Below the pieces are notes generated by a model. It was not told where the DNA came from, did no database searches, and saw only the letters and a program-made list of their open reading frames with translations. Made by a program: the position numbers and the translations under genes. From Umbelopsis isabellina (Eukaryota; Mucoromycota; Umbelopsidomycetes; Umbelopsidales; Umbelopsidaceae), in the NCBI GenBank assembly GCA_016758905.1, contig JAEPQZ010000018.1, forward strand, positions 372,001 to 436,000: DNA of 64,000 nt, in the 5' to 3' direction. Numbering within the stretch: position 1 is the stretch's first letter; each line of letters begins with the position of its first letter. Shown here in pieces: positions 21,428 to 34,319 of this stretch.

Positions 21428-24400
21428 ATGGTCCACTTTTTGAATTATCAGCCCAATCCCCTTCCGTCATTCCGGCATCGGGCACTGTCGCTCTCGACCC
21501 TCAATGTTCCGCGACGCTACCATATTCCAATAATACTGCTTCGAGCGCTTAGCTTAATACCGTCACTGTTCGGCTTGTTCCGAAATATTGGATGTGCTTG
21601 GAGAGTCCCTCTTCGGGACGCCGGCGGTGCTATCGTTCTTCGAAGTACCCAGTCAGATTATTGGGTGGCTACATTATGGGTATGTTTGTTATAATCGTAA
21701 AAGCCATGGTAATCTGCACTCGAGCTTAACCATTTTTCTTTTTCCTGCGCAGTGTATGCTTGCTGGATACTGGAGTTGGATCTTAACAACTAGTATGATG
21801 CGTCGGTGGCTTTATCATTACGAACTGAGTAACGCTATCGTTCGTTTGGTCACTCTCACTGCCATCAACTGGTCCATCTCTGCGTTCATCAGCTCGCACT
21901 ACGGACCTGACGCGCCTATATGGATCTGGATGACGATATGTTTTATTCTGCTCGTATCCAATGTGCTTAAAATCGTTCTCGCATCAAGTCCGAAATATAA
22001 TAGAAAGGTCGAAGATGTGCAAGAACCTCGGATCAACCACAAATCTACAGTGGTTAAAGTCCTCATCCTACCTCTTTTTGTCGTCATACTGTTAACCATG
22101 TTCTCTTCTATGATTCAAATTGATCGACTTCGTTATACATCAAGTCAATTAATGAAGCAAGAGTTTAAACTCGCAGGTGCTGTCAACGTGGCTGAACTTG
22201 GGCAATCTGCCGTCAAGGTTATGGTGGTGGTCCTCTCCTCGTGGACTCCAAAGGGGTTTGAAAAGCGACAAATCTTTCGAAACACCACGTTGAAGCTCAT
22301 GCCCGAGAATTCTGATCGGATCTCGTTCAGCTATCGATTCATTTTGGGTGAAGCGCCTTCTGCAAAGGCCTCGACTTTGATGGGTCCTAGCATAACAAAG
22401 GAGAACGAGATTTACAATGATATTTTGATTGTACCATCCTCTGATCTTTACAATGATTTGAGTCGTAAGGTATACAAGGCGCTAGAATGGTCTAATGGTT
22501 ATCAATTTGACTTTTTGGTGAAAACCGATGACGATATTTTTGTTCGTTGGGACACCATTGGCAATGAATTAGCCACTATGGGTCCACAGCGTTTCTATTG
22601 GCGTGGATTAGGCTATTGGTAAGATGAGCGACATTTTAATATTTGACTTGGCCATCACATTGATCTAACAAATTTTTTGCATACAGGAATATTCCTCCAA
22701 TCAAGAACAGTGAAAACAAGAATGCTGCTTTTGACTATCAATTGCCCATGTTCCCGCCGTTCACAGCAGGAGCTTTGTACATTCTATCGCGGGATGTTGT
22801 CAACGCTATAGTTGGCACCCCTGGCCCAAGACTCTATACCAAGAACGAAGATCAAAATCTTGGTATTTGGCTATTTCCATATAACATCAAACCAATTCAT
22901 GACCGTAGAATACAGCAGGCTGATGTGTGTGAGGATGATATGATTGCCAAGCATTTTGGTGACAGCTATGAAATTGGAGGCACTATGTACGATATGCTAA
23001 ATAACATTGAGAACAACAAGCGTTTGTGCTCTGGATTCAAAACCAACCTTTGCGCACTTTGCTACCCTTGTCGTGGTAAGGCTAACCATTGGAAGGATTG
23101 GAATTTCGATTGCGACGATACTAGAGGTGTTACTCTTCTTCATCAACCGGAAATGACCATGGTTACGGAATCTGTCAAACAAGTGAAAGACAAGTCGGAG
23201 GTCTCTATCATTGGCAGGAATGATGACTGGATCATCAAGGGTCTGCTTACTCAACTCACTTCCACGTACTCCGAAACCGACAATTGGCATTTGCTGCATT
23301 GGGTGTGCTGGACAACTGATCCGTCTTCGTTTACGGACCGTCACTGGAGAACTTTGGAGCTTATTTGGGTGCATCAGCCTAGAGCCGTTGTATTTATGCT
23401 GACAACCACCCTTCCGGATGACTTCTTTGATGAATACAAGCGTCATGGCTATAACATTCACCTCGTTCATTTCAACAAAGACCTTCTGCTCAAGTACAAG
23501 TGGTATCTTGGTCCTGACTCTCATTCTTGGCTGAGAGACTGGGATAAGTGGGATAAGGGTCCGTACTTTTTCTCCCATTTGACTGATTACATGAGATATC
23601 TTTTGATCTACAAATATGGTGGTACTTACATGGATATGGATGCCTTGTGGATTCGCTCACCGCCTGATGACAATTTGGAATTCATTGGAGCCGATTATGC
23701 TACTTTGAAGTCGGATGCTGATTGGACTTTAGATGAAAACGGCATGTATCTTGCGCCAGGTGTGATGAGATTCCGCAAAGGTTGGACAGCGTTCAAAGAT
23801 ATTGCCGAAGCAGCGTTTTCTCCATCGTATAATCCTGCATGCTTTAACTGCGTAGGACCTCGTGCCATCACCATTTATGTTAAGAACAATCGAAAACCTA
23901 TGGAAGCTGCTGGCTTCGTTATTGTTCCTAATCATGTTCTCTATCCTGTCAACTATGTTGAAGTACATAGACTGCTTGAAGCAGATGCACTGGCAGCACA
24001 CGAATTGAGGAACCAGATGATTCCCAGAAGCTGGAGCATCCATCTGTTTGGAAAGATGACCAATCATCTTCCCGTGAACAGCGGAAGCGTTGTCGATTTG
24101 GTGTTCAAGAAGTTCGATTTGGACATACCTCATACTGATACAACCACACATAACATCATCAGTTCCACTGGTTCAACAACCACACCATTCAAATTGATGG
24201 GACCAAAGAACTATGTATACCAAACCTCGAGTGCCACCACCAAATTGTCGCTATCTCCTGCGGATGCTCTGCAACAAGTACCAGGCACTTTCCAAGGTCT
24301 AGATGTTATTTTTGTACGAGGAGGACCTGCTAGGAGCAGAGAAGTCAAAATCAAGGTTTTGGTGACCAGCGGTAGAGTACGTATTGGTCCTGCCCACGGC

Positions 24401-24622
24401 TCTGATTTCGCAGAGACGACTGTAGATCTACGAGACGTCACCAAAAAGGATGTCAATGCTCTATTGAACAGCATCATGTACACACCTAGCGCCAACCTTG
24501 CAGCAAACGGTGGACATGATGATATATTTATTTCAGTCGAGTATGGCGACGATGGTCAACGTGCTCGCGAGGAGATCACCATCAAGATTTTCGTGAGCGA
24601 GGTGGATGGTCCAGTCTTCTAG
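21428..24622 (+). CDS. GT31-GT32 fusion glycosyltransferase with cadherin-like tail
   Basis: Large membrane protein, probably Golgi, with two glycosyltransferase domains. Three exons (21428-21679, 21753-22618, 22687-24622) give about 1017 residues. Several hydrophobic segments fill the first ~200 residues. A GT31-type (beta-1,3-galactosyltransferase-like) domain follows, with its metal motif at D343-D345 in FLVKTDDDIFVRWDTI and the later TAGALYILSRDVV and NEDQNLGIWLFP blocks. A GT32-type (alpha-1,4-glycosyltransferase, sugar-binding DXD) domain comes next, with DXD at D689/D691 in YKYGGTYMDMDALW. From ~875 the tail resembles a cadherin-like beta-sandwich (DVNALLNSIMYTPSANLAAN). Substrates cannot be told; synthesis of a wall or glycoprotein glycan is likely. 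The start is uncertain, since ATGs at 21248 and about 21360 are also in frame. Confidence 0.85.
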
Positions 24623-25011
24623 AACTACAAACAAGACAAAAACATGTCTTTATTCTTAACATATAGTCTTTTTTCCCTCTTCTCAAAAATATTCACTTGC
24701 TTTTGGACCCAAGGTCTATTTTCTTTTTCTAAAAAAGTTTTCAAAGTTGGAGGGTTCATTTCTTTTTACACCCTTAGATCATCCTTTTATTATTGCACTG
24801 TAATCGCTATGATTCGGGGAGAACTAGACAAAATCAATCATTCGCATACACATAAAATATATAAATATATATCTAAAAAAAAATGGGTCTTTACATTACG
24901 TGACAGCAGTGCTTTACGTGAGAGAGAGGTGAGGCGTTTTCTTTTTCTTTTTTTTTTTCAATCCGATGGTTCCTTTCATGGTGAGGTTTGGCTTTTGTAC
25001 ATGGAACATCT
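24623..25011. other. intergenic, convergent 3' ends
   Basis: AT-rich 3' flanks of the fusion glycosyltransferase and the Bud4-like gene, with T-rich and A-rich runs. The open frame 24644-25015 is low-complexity and not credible. Confidence 0.5.
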
Positions 25012-28000
25012 TTAGAAATCGATCACCTGTCGGCCTTCTCTGAGCCACTCTGGCCACTCTGGCACTCGGCCAACGATATTCTTCAGCACATCTACCCATT
25101 GCGTTCTCTCAGCTGAGCTATCACAAAAGAAATCGATGTGGTCTCCGTTTGAGAATATGATTCGCATGCTGTTTTTGACGGCGCAATACAGACTATCACT
25201 ATCCACATTCAATCGGGAGTTCCTTCGGTTCTCAGACGATATGGACATTCTCGACGAATTCACTGAAGCTGGCCGTATGGGCGGGCTCAAATCGTTTTCG
25301 TGAGAAGGTAATTGCTCAATCATCTCTAGTACATGAGCCTCTTGAGAATGTGCTACTATGTCATGGCCCACCGTCATGATTTCAGCTTTGGAAAGATCAA
25401 TGATTGTTCGTAACGAATGGTTGGTATCCGTGTGTGAATATAGTCTTGCACCAACAGCTTTGTAAAATCGTCGTCTCCAAAACTGTAATAGTTGTGCAAT
25501 AGCATTAGCTTTTGAAGAAACAATTTCGGATAGCCTTGAACTGCCACACTTACGTTGAGGTCACCACCTTGCTGAGACATATATCCTGCGTGCCAGCAAG
25601 TTTCATGCCAGCGACGAATGTTCAATGCTTCTTCACATGCTTCTAAGCTAGGAGGAAGAGAATATTTCTGTGATATTGCAGAACACTATTAGCAGGTGAG
25701 AGATGATTGTGAATTTGCCACTCGATTGCATTACCTTTGGGTCTACTCCAGGAAGGTAGGCTAATTTGACCAATAGCTTGCCTACCACCTTCTCTCTGAT
25801 CGGCCGCCTTGCCGTTCGATTTCTTCCGGCAAGCAATGGCGATGTTGAATCCTTGTACCAGCCATTGACCAAGTGGAACGTGGCAGTACAGATTTTGCTT
25901 TTGCATTCCGACATGATATCTTGGAAAGAAATACGAACTTGAGCAAGTGCACCATCTTCGCTATTGATGTATTTCGAGAGACCATCGGTTCTTCCTTTTC
26001 GCTGCGTTGAAAGCAGTCGTGAGAGTGTGGTAGTATTTCGGTCAGGAGTATTGACGTGTATGGTGATTGTGAAATCAAGAAAGTCGTGAGTTTCCCTATA
26101 TGAACATCAGTTAATGTTAGTAGTTTGTCTGTTAGAGCGAATCAGAAGGTACATCTCCTTACAATTTAAATTCATGTCCAAACTCAGTGTTTCGACTCAA
26201 GCGACTGGTGGGAGACGCATATTCATAGGTACCCTCGTTGAGGACGCATCGAGCTTCCATATCCTCTGAAATTGAAATTAATATGCATACAAGGTAGAAT
26301 GTTTCTTTTCAATTCAAACTCTTACTGGCAGGAAATGGGAAGTCAAGATCTTGAGCGGCGACAACTTTGAGATATAGTCGACCGCGCGAAGCTGATTCCG
26401 GTACCATTTGTGAAAGCAAATCGGTGCTTCGTCTTCTCTCTGTCCATGGCCGCGGTGCAAAGTTAGCCGTGCTTTCGATACTGTGAATTGATTGCGCAGT
26501 GTCATCAAATACTTCAGGTGTTGGAGTGCGCATATTAGCTTTGGTTTGCAAGGCATCAGCAACAGCCTGCTCTGCGCCTCCAGCTTTCTCGAAATCTGCA
26601 GACGCGACAACAACCTTTGACCTGGTGCGCTCTCTGTATGTCTTTGGCTAAAACAAATAAGTTGAGTATGCATACACAACTCGATAATTTGGCGTATTTG
26701 TGCACAAAATATACCTTTTGACCACCAGCAATTCTATCAAACTCTTCCAACAGCTGCTCTTCGAAGCCACCGCCGCCTTGACGGCTACTGTTAAGCGGTA
26801 TTATGTTGCTAATACCCTCGGTATATGTTGCTCTACGCTTGTTTTCGTCCAACATAGCCGGTTTGCTCACATTGGCGTCGCTGTCGTTTGTGTAACTGGC
26901 GTCAAAATCATAGCTTCCGCCCAGACGTTGCTCTCGTTGTTTGCGTTCCATTCTTTTTCGTTGTTTATACCATTCTGAAAGATCCAGTCTTCGCGCCGAA
27001 GCTGGTTTACCCACGTTGGAAACATATGAACTTGGCCGCTCCTTTATGACTTCAACTGATGCACTATCGCTTTGCAGGCTATCGCTATCAATGAAACTCT
27101 CAGTAACAACACTATCGGCTATCGAAGCAATCTCATTGCTAGAATCGGATGCTTTGATGGTTGTTTCAAAATCGCTCGAAGGGATGGTCCAAGTGGTTGA
27201 TGAGCTTTCTGGATGACTAATCTCTGGTAATATGACGAGATCGACCTTTGGTACTTCTGAAATCACATCGGTGGAAGTTGTGGTAGCTACAGTTTCTGGC
27301 TTCTCGCTTTCTGAGCGAGTAGACTTTGCAACGTTATTATTAGCTTCGGTGATCTCGTCTTCGTTTCTGTTCTTTTTCAGTTCTGCAAGACGACTCAAAA
27401 CATCGTCCCTTGAAATGCGGCTATTTCGTCTATATGTATTCGTTTCAGGGGTCATGGTGATGTCTTGAGTTTCTGGTGCATCAGTAAAAGGCATAGAGTC
27501 TTCTGAAGAAGGAGAAGAGAGAGATATATCCGAATCTGTATCGACACATTTAGACATGTGTAATGGTGTAACGATCTCTAGCTTGTCCATATCTAAACTA
27601 GGTACAGTTTGTTCAAAGTCATTTTTCTCCACAAACATATCAGTACTATGCTTTTGTGAAGAAGGATGCTCTTCATTCAAACTTGGATTCAATGAGTTGC
27701 CAGCTTGGCCATTGTGATTGACTGCTTCAGGCTCATTCTTCTTGTTCTGTGCATCTGCATGATCGAATTCGTGTACCTCAGTTAGCTCACACCAGGTAAC
27801 GGTTTTGCGCCTGGAATTATCTTCTGTGTCCTCTTGCTTGACGGGTTTTGGAATAGGCTTGACGGTATTGATTCTGAGACGTTCTTGACTTGCCTTGGAC
27901 AGTTGTGGCCGGCCATACTGTCCAAAGGCTGATCGATGAAGGTCTGCATCTTGTATTCCGTTGGTGGATCGCCATCTGCCAGCCGGTGGCCGCATCATAT

Positions 28001-28487
28001 AGGATGAAACAGTTGGAAGCGGTGAGGATATCGAACGCTCGACATTCAAAACGGACGAGCGCTGCGCTGCCGACTTGATAGCCAGGGACGCTACCTCAAT
28101 TTTTTTGGCAGGAAAGGCATTGCCCAGCTCTTCAATCCTTGATTTTGCTACTGGCACCTTACTGTTATTTGACGAGAAATTATAACCCCCTGGGATATAA
28201 CTGGCACCACGACGGTGTGCTTTTATGAAGGTTGGTTTGTTTTGCTGTACAGTAGAGTCTGACCTTGAAGTAAGCGGTGAGTTATTTTTTTGAGGAGTTT
28301 GTGTCAGGCCAGGGTTACTGCTGTTGACCGGCGCGTCGAATTTGTCATTAGACGAAGCATGCATGGCCACAGAGCCCGCAATGAGTGTGTCGGCTTCTAC
28401 AGACATTTCAAAAGTTAACAAGCAAGAATGAGTTTGGTTCTGTCCCCGCAGTTCATTAGGAATAACCGCACCGCAACTAAGGGTCAT
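25012..28487 (-). CDS. anillin-like septation / bud-site protein (Bud4/Int1 type)
   Basis: Cortical scaffold that binds septins and membrane at division sites. Six exons (28487-26715, 26647-26326, 26265-26163, 26095-25735, 25667-25554, 25482-25012) give about 1047 residues, or 1020 if the ATG at 28406 is used. The N-terminal ~600 residues are disordered, Ser/Thr/Asp-rich, with a conserved-looking RRKTVTWCELTEVHEFD motif. The C-terminal third has the anillin homology region (RLYLKVVAAQDLDFPFP, ETHDFLDFTITIHVNTPD, ATFHLVNGWYKDS). A PH domain then starts WHAGYMSQQGGDLNFWRRRF and ends at RTQWVDVLKNIV. This matches the anillin/Bud4/Mid family; whether it is the Bud4 or the Mid1/Mid2 counterpart needs a tree. 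Confidence 0.87.
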
Positions 28488-29622
28488 TGAAAATAATTGC
28501 CTTTCCGGGATGTTTTGATTTCCTTTCTCTAGACCGACCGATCATGTTCTGCTCAGCCGGCCCTGTGGCCAACAGCGACTAACCATACATTACCTTCAAA
28601 ACAGTTATCATCCACTCATCAACTAGCCATTGGGACAATTGCTTCATAACTTTGTCTGGCTCGCCCTGTCGAACATGCTTGTCAGGATATAAATTTGCTA
28701 TCCGGTCCGCATTACTGCTATAGTCACGAATCGAAAATAAAACAACGTTATCTCTAGTAATTGAAAATGAAAATGTTCTGGTACCAGCGTACTACAAAGG
28801 ATGTTAATGTGGTGGCTTAATGTATGCAACTTTAAATTTTCAAACAGCAATATCCTATATTTTTGATAAATGTGACATTTGCAGTGATCACTCGTAAGTT
28901 TGTCACAGTTGGACCTGTTTACAAGTACCATGTAGCAGACCATTATACAATGAACGTTGTCTCCTTTCAGTATGAACTACCCAAAGGCATATTTGACTGA
29001 TAGCAAATATCGCTGCAGTTGGCCTTATCATGGTAGCTACTGTACATTTCTATTCTTTTCCATTTTTAATTTTTTTAATTCATTTTTCTATATTTTTCAC
29101 TGCACGACGCTATTTGATTCAGGATTCATGAGTATGCCATTTTAGACAATTGTACAAATTGGACAAGCATAGCCACACAAGTACAAAGCATAAGGGCAAT
29201 ATAAAAACAAGAAGAGAGTAATATTGATGGATTACAAGTTGCACCATATCACACATAATCTTTGATAGCTCAATGAAGTGAAGCAAGGCTAACAAGGTTT
29301 TGATCGCCTTGCTTTTAGAAATGGAAGGGTTTGGCATTTTGTGGCATACGGCCCAAGATACATCCACCCCCTATACAATCCCAAAAAGCCAGTTCGATTG
29401 GCAGATCCGTATTGTAGAATATAGTGTCTATCACCGTGAAAAGTAGCAAACCAACACGTCGAACAGCATTTTACAACCAATGCGGCAATCCAGCAATAAA
29501 TGTTTTCAAAAAAACCTGTAGTATCTGACAAGGTTCGCAATATATTACACTTGAATTTTTCGCTTTTGACTTCACATCTTGTAAGCGATTATACCATAAC
29601 ACCGTTAAATTAAGAGTGTTTT
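28488..29622. other. intergenic, 1.1 kb, no gene recognised
   Basis: Upstream region of the Bud4-like gene and 3' flank of the membrane-protein gene. Minus-strand open frames near 29119-29662 might hold an alternative last exon of the neighbouring gene: an acceptor at about 29517 would give the tail VFLKTFIAGLPHWL. Otherwise nothing is seen. Confidence 0.4.
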
Positions 29623-30408
29623 TCAAGCTAAAAAGTGATAAAACACGATCAACGACACACATATCGCAAATACCTGATACAGGTCTCTTTTCAGTGCCCG
29701 CATCTTCAACAGTTCTCTAATGTTGACGACGAGGAGTACGACATCAGAAACAATGAAAGCAATGTCTCTCTGAATCTTTCCAGATATCGTTGCGATATGG
29801 TACCATCCTTGATCTGAAAGTGATAGGAATAAGTGGGCCATGGAAATGGCTATGCTGGCTTGAGTCAGCAGTTTGGAAGGCTTGGCATTGGCATCCAAGA
29901 GAAAATACAGTGACAGCGATGGTATGAATTCAGACACGTTGAAGAACATCTGAGTACTGAACATAGAATAGAACTCATCGTTAAGGTAATTCCATGTCGA
30001 CCACCAATTATAATAGTTGCCGTAATATCCCGGGATAGCAAGAAGTAGTATATGGTACCGGATGCTGCGATCTAATATATGATGAATACATTTTCGAACA
30101 AACTGTTCGACGAGAAGGATGTAAAGCAATGTCCACATAAAAACGTGAACCGACTGGCTAGTCATATTAAAATATATGGCCTTGTAGTCTCGAGTGGCAC
30201 CATAGTATTCGCCTTTGAACTTTCGGTCCCAACAGTCGCAAGAGCACTCTGATTTATCCGGATCATAAGGCGTGTAATCCAAAAATATAGTATTGAAGCC
30301 CACGATGCTCAGCATCACCACTGCCGTAGCAATGTACACGGATCCAAAAACTAGAACAGAACTGAATATCTTTGAGAATAAAGCCTGTGGGGCTGAGGTA
30401 TAGGCCAT
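29623..30408 (-). CDS. conserved multi-pass membrane protein of unknown function
   Basis: I do not recognise a named family. A single uninterrupted frame encodes 261 residues with about seven hydrophobic segments. These start with VLVFGSVYIATAVVMLSIVG and end with VFAICVSLIVFYHFLA. After the first segment comes a Cys cluster, CSCDCWDRKFKGEYYG, then YKAIYFNMTS with a possible N-glycosylation site. The middle is aromatic-rich (PGYYGNYYNWWSTWNYLNDE), and a SEFIPSLSLYFLLD segment follows. I have a general impression that similar proteins with a CxCDCWD-type motif exist in other fungi and animals without assigned function. A GTATTT after the codon for Gln near 29677 could be a splice donor, which would change only the last ~16 residues. 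Confidence 0.7.
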   Translation of the reverse strand: MAYTSAPQALFSKIFSSVLVFGSVYIATAVVMLSIVGFNTIFLDYTPYDPDKSECSCDCWDRKFKGEYYGATRDYKAIYFNMTSQSVHVFMWTLLYILLVEQFVRKCIHHILDRSIRYHILLLAIPGYYGNYYNWWSTWNYLNDEFYSMFSTQMFFNVSEFIPSLSLYFLLDANAKPSKLLTQASIAISMAHLFLSLSDQGWYHIATISGKIQRDIAFIVSDVVLLVVNIRELLKMRALKRDLYQVFAICVSLIVFYHFLA

Positions 30409-31603
30409 TGGATAGAGAAAGAAGAGAAGAATTCTTTGTGCTCAGTTTGGCCAGATATAGGGAGTTTTTCAGGCACTAGCTTCGCGGAGAGTCAATAAAC
30501 TAGTCTCACAGACTGCAGCAATTAAAACCCTAATAATAGAAGAAAGAAAAAGTATGATTCACTACTTGTATGATCTGGTAAGCAAAGCTAGAAATAATGC
30601 AAACGAAAGTCTGATGATATAGCTTGACGTACCGAACATACACTGTGCTATGGGATATAGCTTATATATAGAGAGTTTGCAGGTTTCAGTCAGCTTTACT
30701 TGGTTCTTGTATATTACAATACCCGACTTTGAGGGTTTCTCTAGTTTTCGATAATGGCCGACATCTCGCATAAACATACCACTTTACTTTACGTTCAACA
30801 TATCTTTTTGCCAAATACGTGCTGTTATTTCAAGGTCGTGAACTCGTCTCTATCCAATTCCACCTGTCGGTCGGAGTTACCAAATGTACTTCTAGTTATA
30901 CAGATCAAACTCTTTACTCTTCACCTTGAATGTGGTATTGGATCCATAATGTCGATACCTCCTTTTTGTTCAGAATTACATATGATTTTCCAAGCGAGCT
31001 GTAGCTCAAAAGGAAAATTGATGAGCGGATCACTCTTTGGAATTCTTGATCATTTTTGTGGCAATACAGTTGCGCTGCCCGTGCCAAAGTCTTGAGAGTA
31101 GCAGAGAGTTGATTCAGATGGGTTTATCCTTTACAGAGAGCTTCCTTCAAGATAGCACTCTTAATGTCATTCAATGTCTGTGTATACATCCAACCCACAA
31201 TATTTTAAATTGATGGCCTAGGTAGTAATAGGATAACGTAAGTAAATCAGAGGTCCCAAGTCTCTACTATCGCGCTATCTGCATTCTGGCATCATTATAA
31301 AGTTATTTTATTCAGAGTTGTGCTTTCAGTTCAGTGGAAAAACAACCGTTTTCTTTCAATGTAATTTGCGCTGCTTGCCAGCACCATATCATTTTCCATG
31401 AAATCCAGTCGCGAGCGGGAAGCACGTGACCATCTGAATTTTGACTCTTTCTCCTTCTTGATGCGTCGTTTGTTTTAGCTAGACGAGAGGCAATTAGGCG
31501 AGCAGAAAGCAGAGTAGACCACTCTATTGGATACCACCCGACCATCACATTGGCAACAGCAAACCAAGTCTCTAGTCCTTGATCACTCTTTCTGTCAGTG
31601 GCA
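30409..31603. other. intergenic, 1.2 kb, no gene recognised
   Basis: Divergent upstream regions of the membrane-protein gene and CPSF2. Short frames on both strands (30562-30777 minus, 30754-31095 plus, 31312-31548 minus) show no motif. The stretch near 31003 resembles a D-arm of a tRNA but the rest does not fold as one. Confidence 0.4.
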
Positions 31604-34319
31604 ATGAGCAGCTATCTCAAATTCACACCTATATCGGGAGCAAAGAATAGCGATCCACTTTGCTACTTGCTGGAGATCGATGAAGTCAAATTGTTACTGG
31701 ATTGCGGGTGGTCAGACAAGTTTGATGTTGAGGATCTGCAGCATTTCAAAAGGTACATTGCAGCCCCACTGTCACTGATCACTGCAAGCTGTTACTAACA
31801 CTTCACCAACTTCGACAGAATAGCGAAACAGGTCGATGCGCTATTGATATCCCACGCAGATGTGCAGCATTTGGGGGCGTATCCGTACGCTAGGGGACAT
31901 CTCGGAATGTCGTGTCCCGTGTTTGCAACTATTCCTATCGTGAACATGGGAAGGATGTGCATGTACGATATACATCAGTCCAAGGTCAATGAAGAGGATT
32001 TCAACCTATTCAGCTTGGAAGATGTGGACCAAGCCTTTGATAGAATCATATCATTGCGTTATTCACAACCCACAGCTCTTCAGGGAAAATGTGCAGGAAT
32101 TACCATCACCGCCTATTCCGCAGCTCACACCGTTGGTGGTACAGTTTGGAAGATTAAAAAGGATACAGATGAGATTTTATACGCAGTTGACTACAATCAC
32201 AGTCGAGAACAGTATGTATAGTGTGGAAGATTTTGCACGTCTTCTCGTTACTTTACTGAAAAAATTGCAATTTAGGCATCTGGAGAGAAGTATTTTGAAT
32301 GCTGCTGCAGGGCAGGGGCTGGAATCTCTAGGACGGCCAACACTGATGATCACAGACGCAAATAATGCTGATGTGGCATTACCCAAACGAAAAAGTCGAG
32401 ACACGGCTCTGTTTAGTAAGTTAATTGCTGGCACTAACGGGTTGAAATGTGAATGTACTTGCTGACTTGCGTCGTTATAGATACCATGGCTGATACGCTA
32501 CGAAATGCTGGGTCAGTGCTGCTTCCCACAGACTCCTCTACGCGAGTTTTGGAGTTGGCGTTTATGCTTGACCAATATTGGGCCAAAAATCAATTCACCT
32601 ATCCCCTTATCTTGATGACACACACTTCCTACCACACAGCTCATTTTGCTAAAGTTATGTTGGAATGGATGGGCGAAGAGATGACACGTAAATTTTCGGC
32701 AAGCAGAGAGAATCCTTTTGATTTCAAATACATGAGACTTTGTCATAGACTGGAAGATTTAGAAAAATACCCTGGCCCAAAGGTGGTTCTAGCAAGTAAC
32801 AAAACCTTGGAAACCGGATATGGAAGAGACTTGTTTTTAAGATGGATGCGACTTAATCAGACTGAAACCGACGCTGTGAATACTTTGATTCTCACCGACC
32901 GAGCGCAACCAGGGACCTTGGCGTATCAATTGTATAGTGACTGGGAGAACAAGAATGCAGAGTTGGAGGCGGAGGGTGGGGAGAAGCCGGAGATCAGGCC
33001 ACCCATTCAGTATAATACAGAATTCGAAACCGTGATCCATGAAAAGGTGCCACTAGAAGGTGAAGAATTAGAAGAATTCGAAACCAAGCGACGTGAGTTG
33101 GCTGAAAGAGAAGCACAGCAAGCAGCTATAATGGCGAGAAGTAGAGTCATTATGGAGGAGGATGAATCAGATGTATCAGACACCGACGAACCAGATGATG
33201 TGAACTTGGAAGACTTATTAACTACGCAGTTCGATCTTTACGTTCGGGATGCAGGAAAATCAGGAGGCTTCTTCAAACAGACACATAGTTATCGCATGTT
33301 TCCATATGTTGAGCGCAGAAAGAAATTTGATGACTATGGCGAGGCTATTGTAGTTGATCACTATAAGCAAGCATCTGATATTGAACAACTACAAGAGATT
33401 GGAACAGGCGCCAATTTTGGTGGTGGAGAGGTAGATACTTAGAAACACAAATTTCAATTGGAGAAGTTCTTAACTAACCCATCTGTCCAGGACGTTGAAA
33501 TGGACCTAAATGAGCCTATCCTTCCAGCTCGAGACGAAACGCCAACGAAGTACATTTCTTATGAAGAAAAAGTAGCTATACGTTGTATGCTACAATATAT
33601 AGATTTTGAAGGTTTGACGGATGGACGATCTATAAAGCAAATACTCTCTAGAATTGCGCCAAGGAAATTGGTATGCCTTTTAGTTTAAGCTTACTTGGCC
33701 TTTTTTTTGTTGCTAACACACCCTACGTAATCTCACAGATCATTGTCCATGGCACACCACATGCTACTGAGCAATTATCCAACACATTGTCAAGTCTGGA
33801 GCATTTCACGAAAGATGTATTCACTCCAGATGTGGGCGAAGTCCTCAATGTATCGGCAGCCACCAATATTTATCGTGTCAAGCTTACCGATGCATTGGTC
33901 TCTGCTTTACAATTCTCAAAACTCGACGATTACGAGCTTGCTCGAGTATCTGGTCGTATTCGCTTTCCGGATTCTACCACTCCAACGTTGGATCTTCCGT
34001 CCAGCCAGGACCAAGTTCCATTCGAACCTCCTGTCTTTGTCGGTGATGTCCGACTGAGAGAGTTCCGTAAAGTACTTCAAGCCGAAGGCATTACTGCTGA
34101 GTTCAAAGGAGAATTGACATTGGTATGCAATGACCATGTGGTTGTTCGAAAGGTAAGTTGATAGCAATATGTCTAAATATACGGGTTGAAAGACGGGTAT
34201 ATGCTAAATGGATTGTTGTTTTCTAGATGGGCACTGGTCAATTGTTAATAGAAGGTCTGCTTTCACCAGACTATTACAAGATTCGGTCTTTATTATATGC
34301 TCAGCATGCCATTGTATAG
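31604..34319 (+). CDS. CPSF2: cleavage and polyadenylation factor subunit 2 (CPSF100/Cft2)
   Basis: Non-catalytic partner of the mRNA 3'-end endonuclease CPSF73/Ysh1 in the nucleus. Eight exons (31604-31752, 31819-32211, 32276-32415, 32481-33430, 33491-33670, 33739-34152, 34227-34319 plus the short splice between them as listed) give 772 residues; seven coding segments are clear. The metallo-beta-lactamase fold begins at the N-terminus. In the active-site loop the sequence is LLISHADVQHLGAYPYA, which lacks the full HxHxDH set, as is normal for this subunit. The beta-CASP region follows (LPTDSSTRVLELAFMLDQYW, FKYMRLCHRLEDL, KVVLASNKTLETGYGRDLF). A charged insert lies near residues 440-500. The C-terminal part includes FEGLTDGRSIKQILSRIAPRKLIIVHG. 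The start is the ATG after GTGGCA. Confidence 0.93.

Noticed and set aside
24644-25099. Frames on both strands in the 3' flank of the fusion glycosyltransferase
   Set aside because: Low-complexity T/A-rich sequence; the minus-strand one overlaps the end of the Bud4-like gene in another frame.
31000-31080. tRNA-like stretch with TAGCTCAAAAGG
   Set aside because: The D-loop would be too long and no matching acceptor stem, anticodon stem or GGTTCGA box follows.
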